From the NCBI GenBank assembly GCA_023459215.1, contig JAEWVF010000095.1, positions 25,905 through 89,904 of the forward strand: a stretch of DNA of 64,000 nucleotides. The letters are read 5' to 3'. The stretch is from Chloroflexota bacterium (lineage in GTDB: Bacteria > Chloroflexota > Anaerolineae > Anaerolineales > Villigracilaceae). How positions within the stretch are numbered: position 1 is the stretch's first letter; each line of letters begins with the position of its first letter. The position numbers and the translations under genes were made by a program. Of the stretch, positions 28,201 through 36,622 are shown piece after piece. A model generated the notes under the pieces. It saw only the letters and a list, made by a program, of their open reading frames with translations. It did not search any database and was not told the origin of the DNA.

Positions 28201-29935
28201 CGTGAACGGTGAAACGCTACAAGAAGAAGGAAGTAGCGAAACGAACGAATTCCGGATTGGTCTCCCCCTAACTCTCTCACCCTTCTCTGTATGGCAAAAG
28301 GTTATCCGTCGCATCGCTAGCTATAATCAAACTCATGGAGAGTGGGTAGATGTCACTCGCTTTGCTCCACGAGTAGTAATTGATACCCGTTACAAGACTG
28401 GCGAGAAAAATCTGCGTTGGCTCGATTTTGAGATGAATGGAGAACATAGCGCGTTAGGATATACCCTAGAAGCCGATGCATTGCGATTTGAACTATATCC
28501 GCTAGATATAACAGGGCTTATTAACCGACCAGATTGGGCAAACCTGTATAGTAGCTTGATCGGAGAATACTTCCATTCACGCTTAACGAACGACCGTCGG
28601 TTGTTGGAAGCGGGTCTTTCCGTCTTCGAAATCGATTGGCTATACCAAGTTGAGATTTCTGCTTTAGGGGCTTATGCTATCGCCCAGCAAGTCTCATTGG
28701 CACAAGCTGCCACAAACATTAAGGATCAGCGCAATGTAATAATCCGGCGCGTTATGAATGTTATCTTCCAAAGTCTGTCCAGCGAAGAAACGGAGGAGGC
28801 TCAGAGTCGGTTGTTCGAACGCATCACAGAACTGATGGCTGATCCGGTGATTGTGGATAGCATCGAAGAAAATGAAGCTGTATTGTGGGCAAGCCCCGAT
28901 GATGATTTCAAAGCCTGGCTAGAACACGTTTATCAAGTTTCGTTGGGATCAGCCTTGTTCTCGGCTATTACACGGCTCGTGCCAGATATCGAACCCGATG
29001 ACCTAATGATGGATATTGATGCTGATACTGTTTGGATCAGTGAAACTAACTCAGGTGGTGTGGGGCTGATTTCTCGCATAACGGAAGAGCTTGGATCTCG
29101 CCCACGCGCCTTTGAATTGTTGCTTGAAGATACGATCCAGCATTGCGACAGAGAAGCGCTGGCTAACCAACTCCGCTTGGTAGTGCACCTCATCAATCAT
29201 AATGAGAATGAATTGCAAGATGTTTTTGCGCATTTAAGATCTCCCAACGATCTCCCTACCGTCTTAAGAACTATGGAAGATCTAAAAATCGTACTCAAGC
29301 GATATGGCATTACTCCAACTCGTGATCTGATCGTCGCTTTGAACGCTAAGATTCTACGTCCGAATAGCAACGAGCTCACCGACCGCCTTTTATCGAAGTT
29401 GGTGAAAATTTGGGAACAAGAAGAGCAACGATTAGGAATCCCTATTGATTTGCGTGTGATATCAGTTGCATCATTACGGTTGCCGGAAATCAACGAGAAT
29501 TTAACTGAGATATTACGAGGAATTGACGAATCCGAGGTTAACGAGAATCAGAAGTTCAATATTTTGCAGTCTCTGTTATGGCTAAACTGCCAAACAAGCT
29601 GCCCTGATTGTATCCAGGTATTTAACCGCTATCAAACCACTGAACGTGCTTCCCGAGGATTGGTTAAAGCGGTCTTTGAGCCTTATATAGAGTACATCAT
29701 TTTTGGGAAGCCGGGCTGGGTAATAAGTGTGCAAGATGGGCTAAAACAACACTACCAGGTGTCAATCGCATGTAGCCTTGGAGATCTGAGTTCTTGTCAG
29801 CAGCGAGTGATGGATCTGTTGATCGAGCCTCTTGAAGTGGGCTTTCAAATGTTCTACCCAAGCGTCGAAAAAATCTCTCAAAAGGGAGAACAATTCATAA
29901 TCAGCCTAGTGATCTCAGAGTTAGTAGGGATATAA
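25268..29935 (+). CDS. dpdJ: Large DEAD/DEAH-type helicase DpdJ
   Basis: A 1555-aa SF2 helicase. Walker A GAGTGSGKT is near residue 200 and the DExH box DEIHTYEG near 411, followed by GLSATL and motif VI KGRAGRMR near 655. Between the P-loop and the DEIH box are two Cys groups (CPYYFCPS and CPDCGYEVG, about 316-355), probably zinc-binding. A C-terminal NCQTSCPDC near residue 1440 resembles the Cys motif of DUF1998-type helicases such as DrmA and MrfA. It is the second motor of the Dpd restriction set. An ATG six bases downstream is an alternative start. Confidence 0.85.
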   Translation: MNMPKQSITERELDLLCNEVLSLIEIREARLLNWGFVDPRSYLDTELNEIIKELPEQKRDVWQQAREFGITQHDILENLLERKLIIKSNSGYYRSRFAETVRSLFLLRQLLPNKNWETASTLVSDVRINLQRRRYPMRNIPLRDVLKEVVGDEISSLEGQVMQALIRDANGQPLNLARFQMEAIRDILEYLSLPDDHAIVIGAGTGSGKTKAFYLPALTHICEEIDRRNSVKVLAIYPRVELLKDQANEAYSEARKLDELLSHRQKPIITTGIYYGDTPNEAKDLLQLGFRKSWKETRSGDGLICPYYFCPSINPNHSQSRDMIWMKQDLQQEVAANIQGNYGKYARLRCPDCGYEVGADTLLLTRAQMLKVAPDILFTTTEMMNRRLNRSSEFALFGVHTPFPPRLVLLDEIHTYEGIHGAQVAYLLRRWRKARRTQSKASVCIVGLSATLREPEIFFSRFTGIPDYKVNYIAPKEDDLVEEGMEYNLVLKGDPVSSTSLLSTSVQTNMLLGRMLDKSYGPKAFIARNASGTRIFAFADKLDVVNRWAHISKDAEEVKRLAKYRERDAYGGKNQKLRYETGQFWPFCEQIGRRLDEPLNVQVVSSQYKGVDPNADVILATSVLEVGFNDVRVGAVVQHKAPRSVSSLLQRKGRAGRMREMRPWMVVVTSDYGRDRWAFQHSEQLFDPLLPPLEMPIENYYVRKIQAVYVLLDWLTYKISQGSHKEIDLGSLLSAFRYSGLPNDSLYVTQRRHLLCEELRKLLKGQRQDFENYLKTCLTLEKESEILDLILWGEPRPLLLQVIPDMLRKLESNWAKISDGKVNAWKDASPYSPPLSDFIPSTLFSELSFPELSIIVPRYSKGSTTRSEPEEEKLDLMLGMVEFAPGHVNKRFSNVNEIREAHWLKLPEESELSRGRLPLDYLEAEFEKTSVLTDNDTIYTIYNPKTYRLSLVPDNVAHFSSARFGWKSHFAPRSHLIPVNGETLQEEGSSETNEFRIGLPLTLSPFSVWQKVIRRIASYNQTHGEWVDVTRFAPRVVIDTRYKTGEKNLRWLDFEMNGEHSALGYTLEADALRFELYPLDITGLINRPDWANLYSSLIGEYFHSRLTNDRRLLEAGLSVFEIDWLYQVEISALGAYAIAQQVSLAQAATNIKDQRNVIIRRVMNVIFQSLSSEETEEAQSRLFERITELMADPVIVDSIEENEAVLWASPDDDFKAWLEHVYQVSLGSALFSAITRLVPDIEPDDLMMDIDADTVWISETNSGGVGLISRITEELGSRPRAFELLLEDTIQHCDREALANQLRLVVHLINHNENELQDVFAHLRSPNDLPTVLRTMEDLKIVLKRYGITPTRDLIVALNAKILRPNSNELTDRLLSKLVKIWEQEEQRLGIPIDLRVISVASLRLPEINENLTEILRGIDESEVNENQKFNILQSLLWLNCQTSCPDCIQVFNRYQTTERASRGLVKAVFEPYIEYIIFGKPGWVISVQDGLKQHYQVSIACSLGDLSSCQQRVMDLLIEPLEVGFQMFYPSVEKISQKGEQFIISLVISELVGI

Positions 29936-29938
29936 CTG

Positions 29939-30451
29939 GTGTTCAATATGCAAAATCGAATGATCAAAAAACACTATAACAACACTAGTGCGCTCCAACT
30001 TACCAATTGTTTATGTTCGCTGGTAGCGTTAGAGTTACTATATCCCAGCAGGGAGATGTTCCTTGTCTCTCCTTGGTTGACTAATGTTCCGATTTTAAAT
30101 AACCAGTATGGTCAATTTCGTACGATTAACGGAGGACAGAGCGGGCGCTCTCTAGGGTTGGGGGATGTGTTAGCTCTATTAAGTGAGCAAGGCTGCAAAG
30201 TATACTTAATCACAAGACCAGACGAACATAATCGTGCTTTTTTACAGAATTTACCTAACTCAATTCAGGTAAAGAAATTACAAGATTTGCATGATAAAGG
30301 GTGGGTGACCAAAAGGTTCTACTTACGAGGCTCAATGAACTTCACCTACTCAGGCATCAATATCAATAGCGAAAGCATTGAAGTAACAACAGAAGAGCAA
30401 GCAGTAGCCAAAGCGATGATCGAGGCTCGTCACCAATGGGAGATCGCATGA
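29939..30451 (+). CDS. dpdK: Phospholipase D-like nuclease DpdK
   Basis: A 170-aa protein with one PLD half-site, LHDKGWVTKRFYLRGSMNFT: the H-x-K core and the GSMNFT strand are present, but the Asp of HxKx4D is Lys here. Single-site members dimerise to form the active site. PLD-family proteins of Dpd clusters are the likely DNA-cutting component. The start is GTG at 29939 or ATG at 29948; neither has a strong SD. It overlaps the next gene by 4 bp (ATGA at 30448). Confidence 0.8.
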   Translation: MFNMQNRMIKKHYNNTSALQLTNCLCSLVALELLYPSREMFLVSPWLTNVPILNNQYGQFRTINGGQSGRSLGLGDVLALLSEQGCKVYLITRPDEHNRAFLQNLPNSIQVKKLQDLHDKGWVTKRFYLRGSMNFTYSGININSESIEVTTEEQAVAKAMIEARHQWEIA

Positions 30452-32205
30452 TCAATGTGAAATTCTCCGATCTACCGCTATATGAATATGTCAAAGCTAT
30501 AGCAGATGAAGGTTGGCAGGATGTATTCTCGGCTCATTTCATTGATTCTGCTCAGGTTGTAGATGTGGAAAGAACTGAGCTTGCTCGATTGTTAATGCGG
30601 TTGAACAAGCTGGTTCCAACCGTAATACCATATATATCTAAAGGACAATGGTTTTGGATAGTAACCGCGCCCGATGTAAGGGCATTAGATAAAACAATCA
30701 GACGTGTGGGACATTTCGTTATCCCATCTTATGCAGAAATTCTGGATACGAGCGGTATCGCCCAACGTCAGCGGTTTGATCCTGAAAAAGGCGGTTTTAA
30801 CCTACTCGGTCAGCAGCTTTTTCCTCATGGATTTTACTTATTTCGTTCTCCACAAGGAGAAAAGGATAAAATCTTTGAGGCACTGGATTTGTGGATGGGA
30901 TTGGAAGATGTAAAACCAGCGCCAACTAAAAAGGATCGCCCGAGCTATTTTGACCTTCACCATACCTTTCAAGATAAACTAGCAGCGGGTAATTGGGCAG
31001 AAGCGCAAAAATCATTGGATTCCATTCGCCGACTTAGCCTCTCCACAGCCGACAATATTTCGTTTCTAAGAATTCAATTATGGGGCGCACAAAAAGATTG
31101 GGGAAGGATCTGGGATTTACCCGACTATCCAGAGTTAAGCAAGCTGACGATGCCACGCTACGTACGGGCGCATATGCTCTCAGCTTTCTATTGGCAAGTG
31201 TTACAGCCGCATGAATACCAAAAAAACATAGAGATTATTTTTCAGGTTTTAGATGACTATCGGTCAAAGCTCGGGCGACTTCTTACCGGTCGATTTGGGA
31301 TTGCACAGCCCGAGGTGTTGCGGGTATTCGCTTATCTCGCAACCAAAGATCAAAACCGAGAAGGGTTAAAAGACTTGCGGGCAGAAGCACAATCGGCAGG
31401 GTTACAAGAATTCATGGATGACCTGGAAAGCAAATTGCCGATCGAACCAATAACTCTCACAACAATCGATCCGATGGTACAGGTCCGCCAGGCATTGCTC
31501 GCAAATGATTATGATTCTGCGACTCGTTCGGCAGCATATTTAAGTGATTCACTCGACCAAGCCTTTCTCTATATCCAAATTGCAGTTCTTAGCGGCGACC
31601 AAAGTGCCGAAACGATCAACTCAGCTTTGCAAGCTCACGATGCTTTGAATGAAGATCAGCAAAATATGTTGATAGGGCGTTATCCTCAGACATCTACTTA
31701 CCTGCGTTTTCTGGAAAATATAGTCAATCAGCCCGAATTTCTTTCATCCTGGGATCCCCAAACTTCTGAATGGCGATTGCAGGCATGGAAAGTGATCACC
31801 GAATTCGAAATCCGGTTGCGAAAAATGGTGGAGAAACGCTATCGTCACTATCTTGGTCGAGAATGGTGGTCCTTAATAGATCCAGAATTTTTAGAACGAT
31901 GGCAGAAAGCATCCGAATACAAGCTCGATCCAGAGACAGCATTAGCCATTCTCGATTATTCCTATTTGAGTGACCTAGATAAACTAACACGACGAAAATG
32001 GGAATTATTTCAAGATGCGCTCGGAGAGTCTCAGAGCGACCGAACATTTTTCAAGAAAAGCATGGAGAAGATCATCACAATTCGGAATACACTCGCCCAT
32101 AATCGTGACATTAAAATAGATGATTTGAAGGTAATGGTTGATTATGGTGTACGGTTAATCAAGAAAGTGGATAAGGTGTTAGTGAGTTCGAGCAGAACTG
32201 TCTGA
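30448..32205 (+). CDS. HEPN-domain protein coupled to DpdK
   Basis: A 585-aa protein started at the ATG at 30448, which makes an ATGA overlap with dpdK and has GGGAG 8 nt upstream. Most of it is helical, repeat-like sequence of no recognised family. The C-terminal 110 residues contain RNTLAH at 545-550, the Rx4H motif of HEPN ribonucleases, in the Swt1-like context IITIRNTLAHNRDIKIDDLKVMVDYG. It may degrade RNA when modification-negative DNA is sensed. I could not decide whether it corresponds to DpdD. Its 3' end overlaps the convergent gene by 27 bp. Confidence 0.7.
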   Translation: MINVKFSDLPLYEYVKAIADEGWQDVFSAHFIDSAQVVDVERTELARLLMRLNKLVPTVIPYISKGQWFWIVTAPDVRALDKTIRRVGHFVIPSYAEILDTSGIAQRQRFDPEKGGFNLLGQQLFPHGFYLFRSPQGEKDKIFEALDLWMGLEDVKPAPTKKDRPSYFDLHHTFQDKLAAGNWAEAQKSLDSIRRLSLSTADNISFLRIQLWGAQKDWGRIWDLPDYPELSKLTMPRYVRAHMLSAFYWQVLQPHEYQKNIEIIFQVLDDYRSKLGRLLTGRFGIAQPEVLRVFAYLATKDQNREGLKDLRAEAQSAGLQEFMDDLESKLPIEPITLTTIDPMVQVRQALLANDYDSATRSAAYLSDSLDQAFLYIQIAVLSGDQSAETINSALQAHDALNEDQQNMLIGRYPQTSTYLRFLENIVNQPEFLSSWDPQTSEWRLQAWKVITEFEIRLRKMVEKRYRHYLGREWWSLIDPEFLERWQKASEYKLDPETALAILDYSYLSDLDKLTRRKWELFQDALGESQSDRTFFKKSMEKIITIRNTLAHNRDIKIDDLKVMVDYGVRLIKKVDKVLVSSSRTV

Positions 32206-34692
32206 ATCTAAATAAATTCGTAAGCGCTGGAATACATCAGGGTTTTCCACTTTTATCTTTCCCCAAATGTCAGAAGGTATACTGGCAAAAGGCATACCAA
32301 TAATGCCATATTCAGCAAACGAGCGAATCAGTGTAGCGTGAACGAAGTTTATGTCAGAAGAAAGTAGTGGATTTTGCCAAATTAAGATTCGCTGCTGTAT
32401 TTTTGCAATGTAATCTCCTAATGGAATATCACCTATAACAAACTCGGGGGAGACCATGGTGGCATCTATATTAAGAAGGCTGTGGGTCAGTTTATCAAGC
32501 GGTGATTTGTTCAAATACTGGTGAAACTTGGCATAGTCGTAGAGTTGCTCACGTAACATAAAAAAATCTTCAAACAACATGTGAGCATATTCCAAAACTT
32601 TGATGCTGATTTGTGAATTAGGAACTACCAAAGTAGTGACTGGTAACAAGTTGAACAAGGGAATTCTTTCCAAATAAGGAGCATCACCAAGCATCCACAA
32701 AAGAGCAATAATTTCGGCAGCTAATTGATCTGGTGAACGACCAAGTTGACAGGTAATTGTTGCTTCTAAGTTAGCCTGGAAATTGCGCGCTTGGTGAATA
32801 ATTTGTTGGGAATGAATGTTTGATGCGATTGACCCAGCCAGATCGATGCGTCGGGCGCCATTAGCCAGAGCATATTCATTAAGCTGGAATGCTAATATTC
32901 CGATCTGAGGGGAAAGGTATATGCCACTTTCATTATCAACCCCCTCTAGCAAGATAGGTGGCCGCACATCCATGAATACCCCATTCCAGCGCAATATTCG
33001 GTGTGGCTTTGGCTTGTTTGGTCGATGAATATATCCGATTGACATAAAATCTCTAAGCCAACGGGCGGTCCCACGCCTCAATGATTGGAGAGATTGACGG
33101 TTCACAGGTTTACTATCAAGCCAATCCTTTACTACCAAGCTATTTGCATCTGCTAGCCAAGTTGTATGCGAATTCAAATTTGGTTCGCTCGCTATCAATT
33201 TACCTAGAGGTTGGAGATTTACCACAACTGGGTTGATAGCAAAGTTAAAAGCAGATAAAAAATCGATACTAACTTTGTGCTTTTCGAGCTCTTTGACTGT
33301 TGGAAAATAGCATTCCACCAAAGTTGATAAGCGCTTATCTGGACTTTCCACAGCTAAGTCCAGTTTCACTTGCCCAACCAAAGCTGTTTCCATCTGTCTT
33401 GTAGTAATGGCGACATGTAAAATCTCACGGATTACTCTAAGGAATTGTCTTGCCTTGCCTTTTCCATCTGGGAGGTTATTGAATATCCGATGAATAAGCG
33501 TTGTATTAAATGGAGCGAGTAGAGCATCACCATCCTGACCAAAGATAGCACTACATTGCTCGTGGAAAGGGCAATCATAGCAAGGCATACCATTAATTGA
33601 ACGGAACATTTCTAAGTATGGTGCAAGAAAAGCGGGGCTATTCTCAACATTCAAGAAATAGGATTCATCGCCCCGAGCATCGGAGAGAAATAACTTGGTA
33701 ACTCGGTCATCAAATGTGTCCAGATAGGTGATACGATCAAGCAATTGCTTGCCGCGATCATTATCGTTCAGGGCGTTGGGAGTAAGACCGATAACGACAT
33801 CCCAATTGCCTTCATCGAGCGTGATGAAATAGTCAAGTAGATCTGTAGAAAAAATAGAGAGGGATTGTACAAGATCATCCACCAAGAGGATAGGACGCTG
33901 TCCAGTAAGTGTGAGTTGGGTTGAAATCTGACGTAGGGTATCAGGAAGTGAAATTCCCTCAAGCAGTAAATCCTGGAAGGCCTTAGAAAGATAATAACGG
34001 AATTGCTCGTACTCTAAATTAACGGTGAACACTGATTGGGCTTGCATTTCACTCAGGTCTTCTCTGCTAAGTAATTCGACTGGCGTGTTGTGCTCTTCGC
34101 CAACCTTTTCAGTGACCAGAGCTCGTTCCACACGCGGTTGGATCCATTCAAGTAATCGATAATAGAGCGTATTAATGATCTCGTCGGAGTCAAAAATTTT
34201 CTCCAGAGCAGAAAGCAGAATGAGCTTAGCTACTGTGCGGGGCTTATGACGGGCTTCTTCCCAACGCTGATGGGTGTTTTGACTAAAGAAGTTATTGGAA
34301 AGGAGTAATCGGAATTTTTCTACAATCGAAAGCACATCCAACTCGTTACGATTTACGCGCACCATATTTTGAGCACGTAAAGAATATTGTCGAGTTATGG
34401 ATGCCTGTATCCATCGCAGAAGTTCGGACTTGCCTGCCCCCGCGGCGCCGTACAAAAAGAAGACACGGTTGCCAATCAGAGAATCATTCTCAGCAACTAA
34501 ATCATCGATTAGATCTATTTCGGTCATTAGAGAGGTGGCTTTACCATTTCGATAACGCCTCATTTTCATTGGGAAATGAGTGTGAAGAAAAGTTTCTTCA
34601 CCTAAAAGGTATCGTTGATCGGCTGTAGCGTTGAACACTTTTAGACCCTCGGTCTGCAAGCAAGGCCAACGAGTAAGGTCAATAGTAGTCAT
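32179..34692 (-). CDS. DpdH-like P-loop ATPase, second copy
   Basis: An 837-aa protein. Walker A GAAGAGKS is at 82-89, followed by ELLRW; a Walker B-like RPILLVDDLVQSL occurs near residue 270; a Cys cluster CYDCPFHEQCSAIFG sits near residue 372. These align with DpdH in position and text: FLHTHFPMKMRRY against FLVTHTPFDEIRV, GKSELLRW against GKSHFIRW, CxxCxFxExCxxxFG in both, and PFNTTLIHRIFNNL against PFNERAIQTMFSNL. It lacks the long coiled-coil end of DpdH. It is coupled (ATGA) to the 257-aa gene upstream, mirroring dpdG-dpdH. Confidence 0.8.
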   Translation of the reverse strand: MTTIDLTRWPCLQTEGLKVFNATADQRYLLGEETFLHTHFPMKMRRYRNGKATSLMTEIDLIDDLVAENDSLIGNRVFFLYGAAGAGKSELLRWIQASITRQYSLRAQNMVRVNRNELDVLSIVEKFRLLLSNNFFSQNTHQRWEEARHKPRTVAKLILLSALEKIFDSDEIINTLYYRLLEWIQPRVERALVTEKVGEEHNTPVELLSREDLSEMQAQSVFTVNLEYEQFRYYLSKAFQDLLLEGISLPDTLRQISTQLTLTGQRPILLVDDLVQSLSIFSTDLLDYFITLDEGNWDVVIGLTPNALNDNDRGKQLLDRITYLDTFDDRVTKLFLSDARGDESYFLNVENSPAFLAPYLEMFRSINGMPCYDCPFHEQCSAIFGQDGDALLAPFNTTLIHRIFNNLPDGKGKARQFLRVIREILHVAITTRQMETALVGQVKLDLAVESPDKRLSTLVECYFPTVKELEKHKVSIDFLSAFNFAINPVVVNLQPLGKLIASEPNLNSHTTWLADANSLVVKDWLDSKPVNRQSLQSLRRGTARWLRDFMSIGYIHRPNKPKPHRILRWNGVFMDVRPPILLEGVDNESGIYLSPQIGILAFQLNEYALANGARRIDLAGSIASNIHSQQIIHQARNFQANLEATITCQLGRSPDQLAAEIIALLWMLGDAPYLERIPLFNLLPVTTLVVPNSQISIKVLEYAHMLFEDFFMLREQLYDYAKFHQYLNKSPLDKLTHSLLNIDATMVSPEFVIGDIPLGDYIAKIQQRILIWQNPLLSSDINFVHATLIRSFAEYGIIGMPFASIPSDIWGKIKVENPDVFQRLRIYLDSDSSARTH

Positions 34693-35462
34693 GGTTGCAA
34701 TTTTCTGGCGATTCCACGTAGTTTCCTGTCGCCAAAATAAAAGCGAGCCGGGGAATCCTGCAAGGGAACTAACTCAACGAAACCATCTTTTTCTAAGATA
34801 TTAAATGGTAAAGCTACAGCTTGGGCTATCTCACCAGCTCTAGTGCAGTACGGTAGATAGTTACTAAAGTGATTTTCTAGAAAATCTTGGAGACCGCCAT
34901 TTTCTTCGGTCCAATCGTTAATGATTGTTTGAATGATGACAGGAGTATATGTGCATAAAAAACCAGATTGTATTCTTAAACCAATTCCCAAGAACTCAAG
35001 CACACGCTTCCAAGCCTGTACCTTTTCTTTACTTATTCCGCCTGCATCCTGCACAGCTTTGAGCCGATTGGCTTCCTGGTGAACGTTTGCAATATAAAGA
35101 TTATCTGGAGCAATATAGAGTTCATCCAATAGCTGAATGAAAAGGGGATCCAGAGGATGAACCGGTGCAATCAATCCTTTTCGGATCTGAATCAATTGCT
35201 TTAGTAACAGAAGTTGGAAAGATTTTTGGCTCAAATCAAAGCAAGCTTGTACTGTTTCCCCATCGGCGATCATACCAGCTGAGTGCAGGAAGCTAAGGGC
35301 GTCCTCAACGGGTTGGGTTGTTTGTATAGCTTTATCAACAATGCCCGGCAAAACCAGACGGCAAAGTTCATCTTTGGTTGGGAACAAATTAGTCTGGTTG
35401 CAGTTCCAGATCAGCTGGTAGATAGCATCTAACTCTAATCCATAGACGGTTCGAAATAACAT
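34689..35462 (-). CDS. DpdG-like protein, second copy
   Basis: A 257-aa helical protein without catalytic motifs. Its middle (EFLGIGLRIQSGFLCTYTP) parallels IFLGHGWKLNNYFLMPDAS of DpdG, the order of helices around it is similar, and it overlaps the following ATPase by 4 bp exactly as dpdG overlaps dpdH. I therefore read it as a diverged DpdG relative. The similarity is weak by eye. It is transcribed divergently from the transglycosylase gene at 35534. Confidence 0.6.
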   Translation of the reverse strand: MLFRTVYGLELDAIYQLIWNCNQTNLFPTKDELCRLVLPGIVDKAIQTTQPVEDALSFLHSAGMIADGETVQACFDLSQKSFQLLLLKQLIQIRKGLIAPVHPLDPLFIQLLDELYIAPDNLYIANVHQEANRLKAVQDAGGISKEKVQAWKRVLEFLGIGLRIQSGFLCTYTPVIIQTIINDWTEENGGLQDFLENHFSNYLPYCTRAGEIAQAVALPFNILEKDGFVELVPLQDSPARFYFGDRKLRGIARKLQP

Positions 35463-35502
35463 ATTCGATCTCCCTTCAGTAGTTATTATGAATTATAATT
35501 GA

Positions 35503-35520
35503 TGTTCGCTACTGCGAACA
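35503..35520. promoter_or_regulatory. Operator-like palindrome between divergent genes
   Basis: TGTTCGC-TACT-GCGAACA is a perfect inverted repeat with a 4-bp spacer, in the 71-bp gap between the 35462 (minus) and 35534 (plus) starts. A TATAAT lies just to its left on the plus strand, so a bound dimer could block that promoter. Confidence 0.45.
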
Positions 35521-35533
35521 GACGGAGAAATAG

Positions 35534-36424
35534 ATGGATTTCTTTGCAAGTTGGTACCCTGGTGATTTATGGGTTCCTGATTATGATCCTAACTGCCGAA
35601 TGCTGATTAGCACATCATCAGTTAGTCAGTATTGGCGACTCGATAGATACAAAAACTTGCCTATCACTTTAATTATCGATAGTGGCGGTTTTCGGTATGC
35701 AAGTCGCCCTGACAAACGGCTATTCCCCCAAGAGGTTCTAACCAAACAGATTTCAATGATTCGTGGTCAAGATTTAAAAATTTTTCTATGTGCTCTTGAC
35801 CATCCTATCTTCGATCCTGCTTTGTCATCAAATGAAAAAGATCGCCGTATTTCCCAAACAATCGCTTATGCATATGAAATGAAGGCTCAATTCGAAAAAC
35901 TGAGCCTAGATTCCAATATCCAGCCCATGGCGATTGTCCAAGGTTATGATGTTGCTTCGCTCAAATTTTGCGCTCATGAACTAAAATCAATCGGTTTTTC
36001 TTGGTATGGGTTGGGCTCACTCTTGGCAGTCAAACAAAATGAGTCAGCACTAATTCAGCGCGTTGAGGCTGTGATAGACCAAGTCGGTACTAATCTACAT
36101 ATATTTGGAATTAGTAGTATTTCTACTATTCGCAAGTTACGACAGTTAGGCGTTACATCGTTTGACTCCGCTCGCCCCGCCAAATCAGCTATGTATAACC
36201 AGATATTTTTCTATATTCGTAACCAACTAACTGTTTTTGAAAGCCATGGCGATAGTAACCTGCATATCCCTGTCCCCCCCGAAATGCGGGATTTTCCTTG
36301 CAATTGTCCCATTTGTAATGGTCAATTTAACTACTTGGTTACTATCATCGGCAAACGTCATAATATTGCTCTTCGAGCCATCCATAATTATTGGCATCTC
36401 AAAATGGCTTTTCTTGATCAATGA
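35534..36424 (+). CDS. TGT-like transglycosylase, short DpdA paralog
   Basis: A 296-aa protein with the tRNA-guanine transglycosylase core: IIDSGGFRY (D49 to Y54), the FLCALDHPIFDP segment, AIVQGYD, and SFDSARPAKSA near residue 211, which carries the nucleophile-position Asp. The C-terminal CNCPICN with a downstream His fits the TGT zinc site (CxCx2C...H). It is shorter than the enzyme at 36623 and lacks its N-terminal domain. TGT-like enzymes in Dpd clusters exchange guanine for preQ0 in DNA. With two copies present, they may form a heterodimer or differ in sequence preference. Confidence 0.85.
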   Translation: MDFFASWYPGDLWVPDYDPNCRMLISTSSVSQYWRLDRYKNLPITLIIDSGGFRYASRPDKRLFPQEVLTKQISMIRGQDLKIFLCALDHPIFDPALSSNEKDRRISQTIAYAYEMKAQFEKLSLDSNIQPMAIVQGYDVASLKFCAHELKSIGFSWYGLGSLLAVKQNESALIQRVEAVIDQVGTNLHIFGISSISTIRKLRQLGVTSFDSARPAKSAMYNQIFFYIRNQLTVFESHGDSNLHIPVPPEMRDFPCNCPICNGQFNYLVTIIGKRHNIALRAIHNYWHLKMAFLDQ

Positions 36425-36622
36425 AGTTAATTTCATCACGAAGATACTTTCGCAGATTATTCATCATCACTTTATCATTAGTATAATAACCTTTCAAAAA
36501 AATTCTTACTTACACAAGAGGCTATCCTTGGAATCTGTCTATCTATTGAATATCAGTTTTAAAACATCTACTTTAAATAATCCAGACAATATTGACAATT
36601 GGCAAAAATTGTTGGAGCAAGA

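Noticed and set aside
30448..32205. Naming the HEPN protein DpdD
   Set aside because: Position is compatible, but I cannot recall a diagnostic DpdD motif to confirm it, so no symbol was given.
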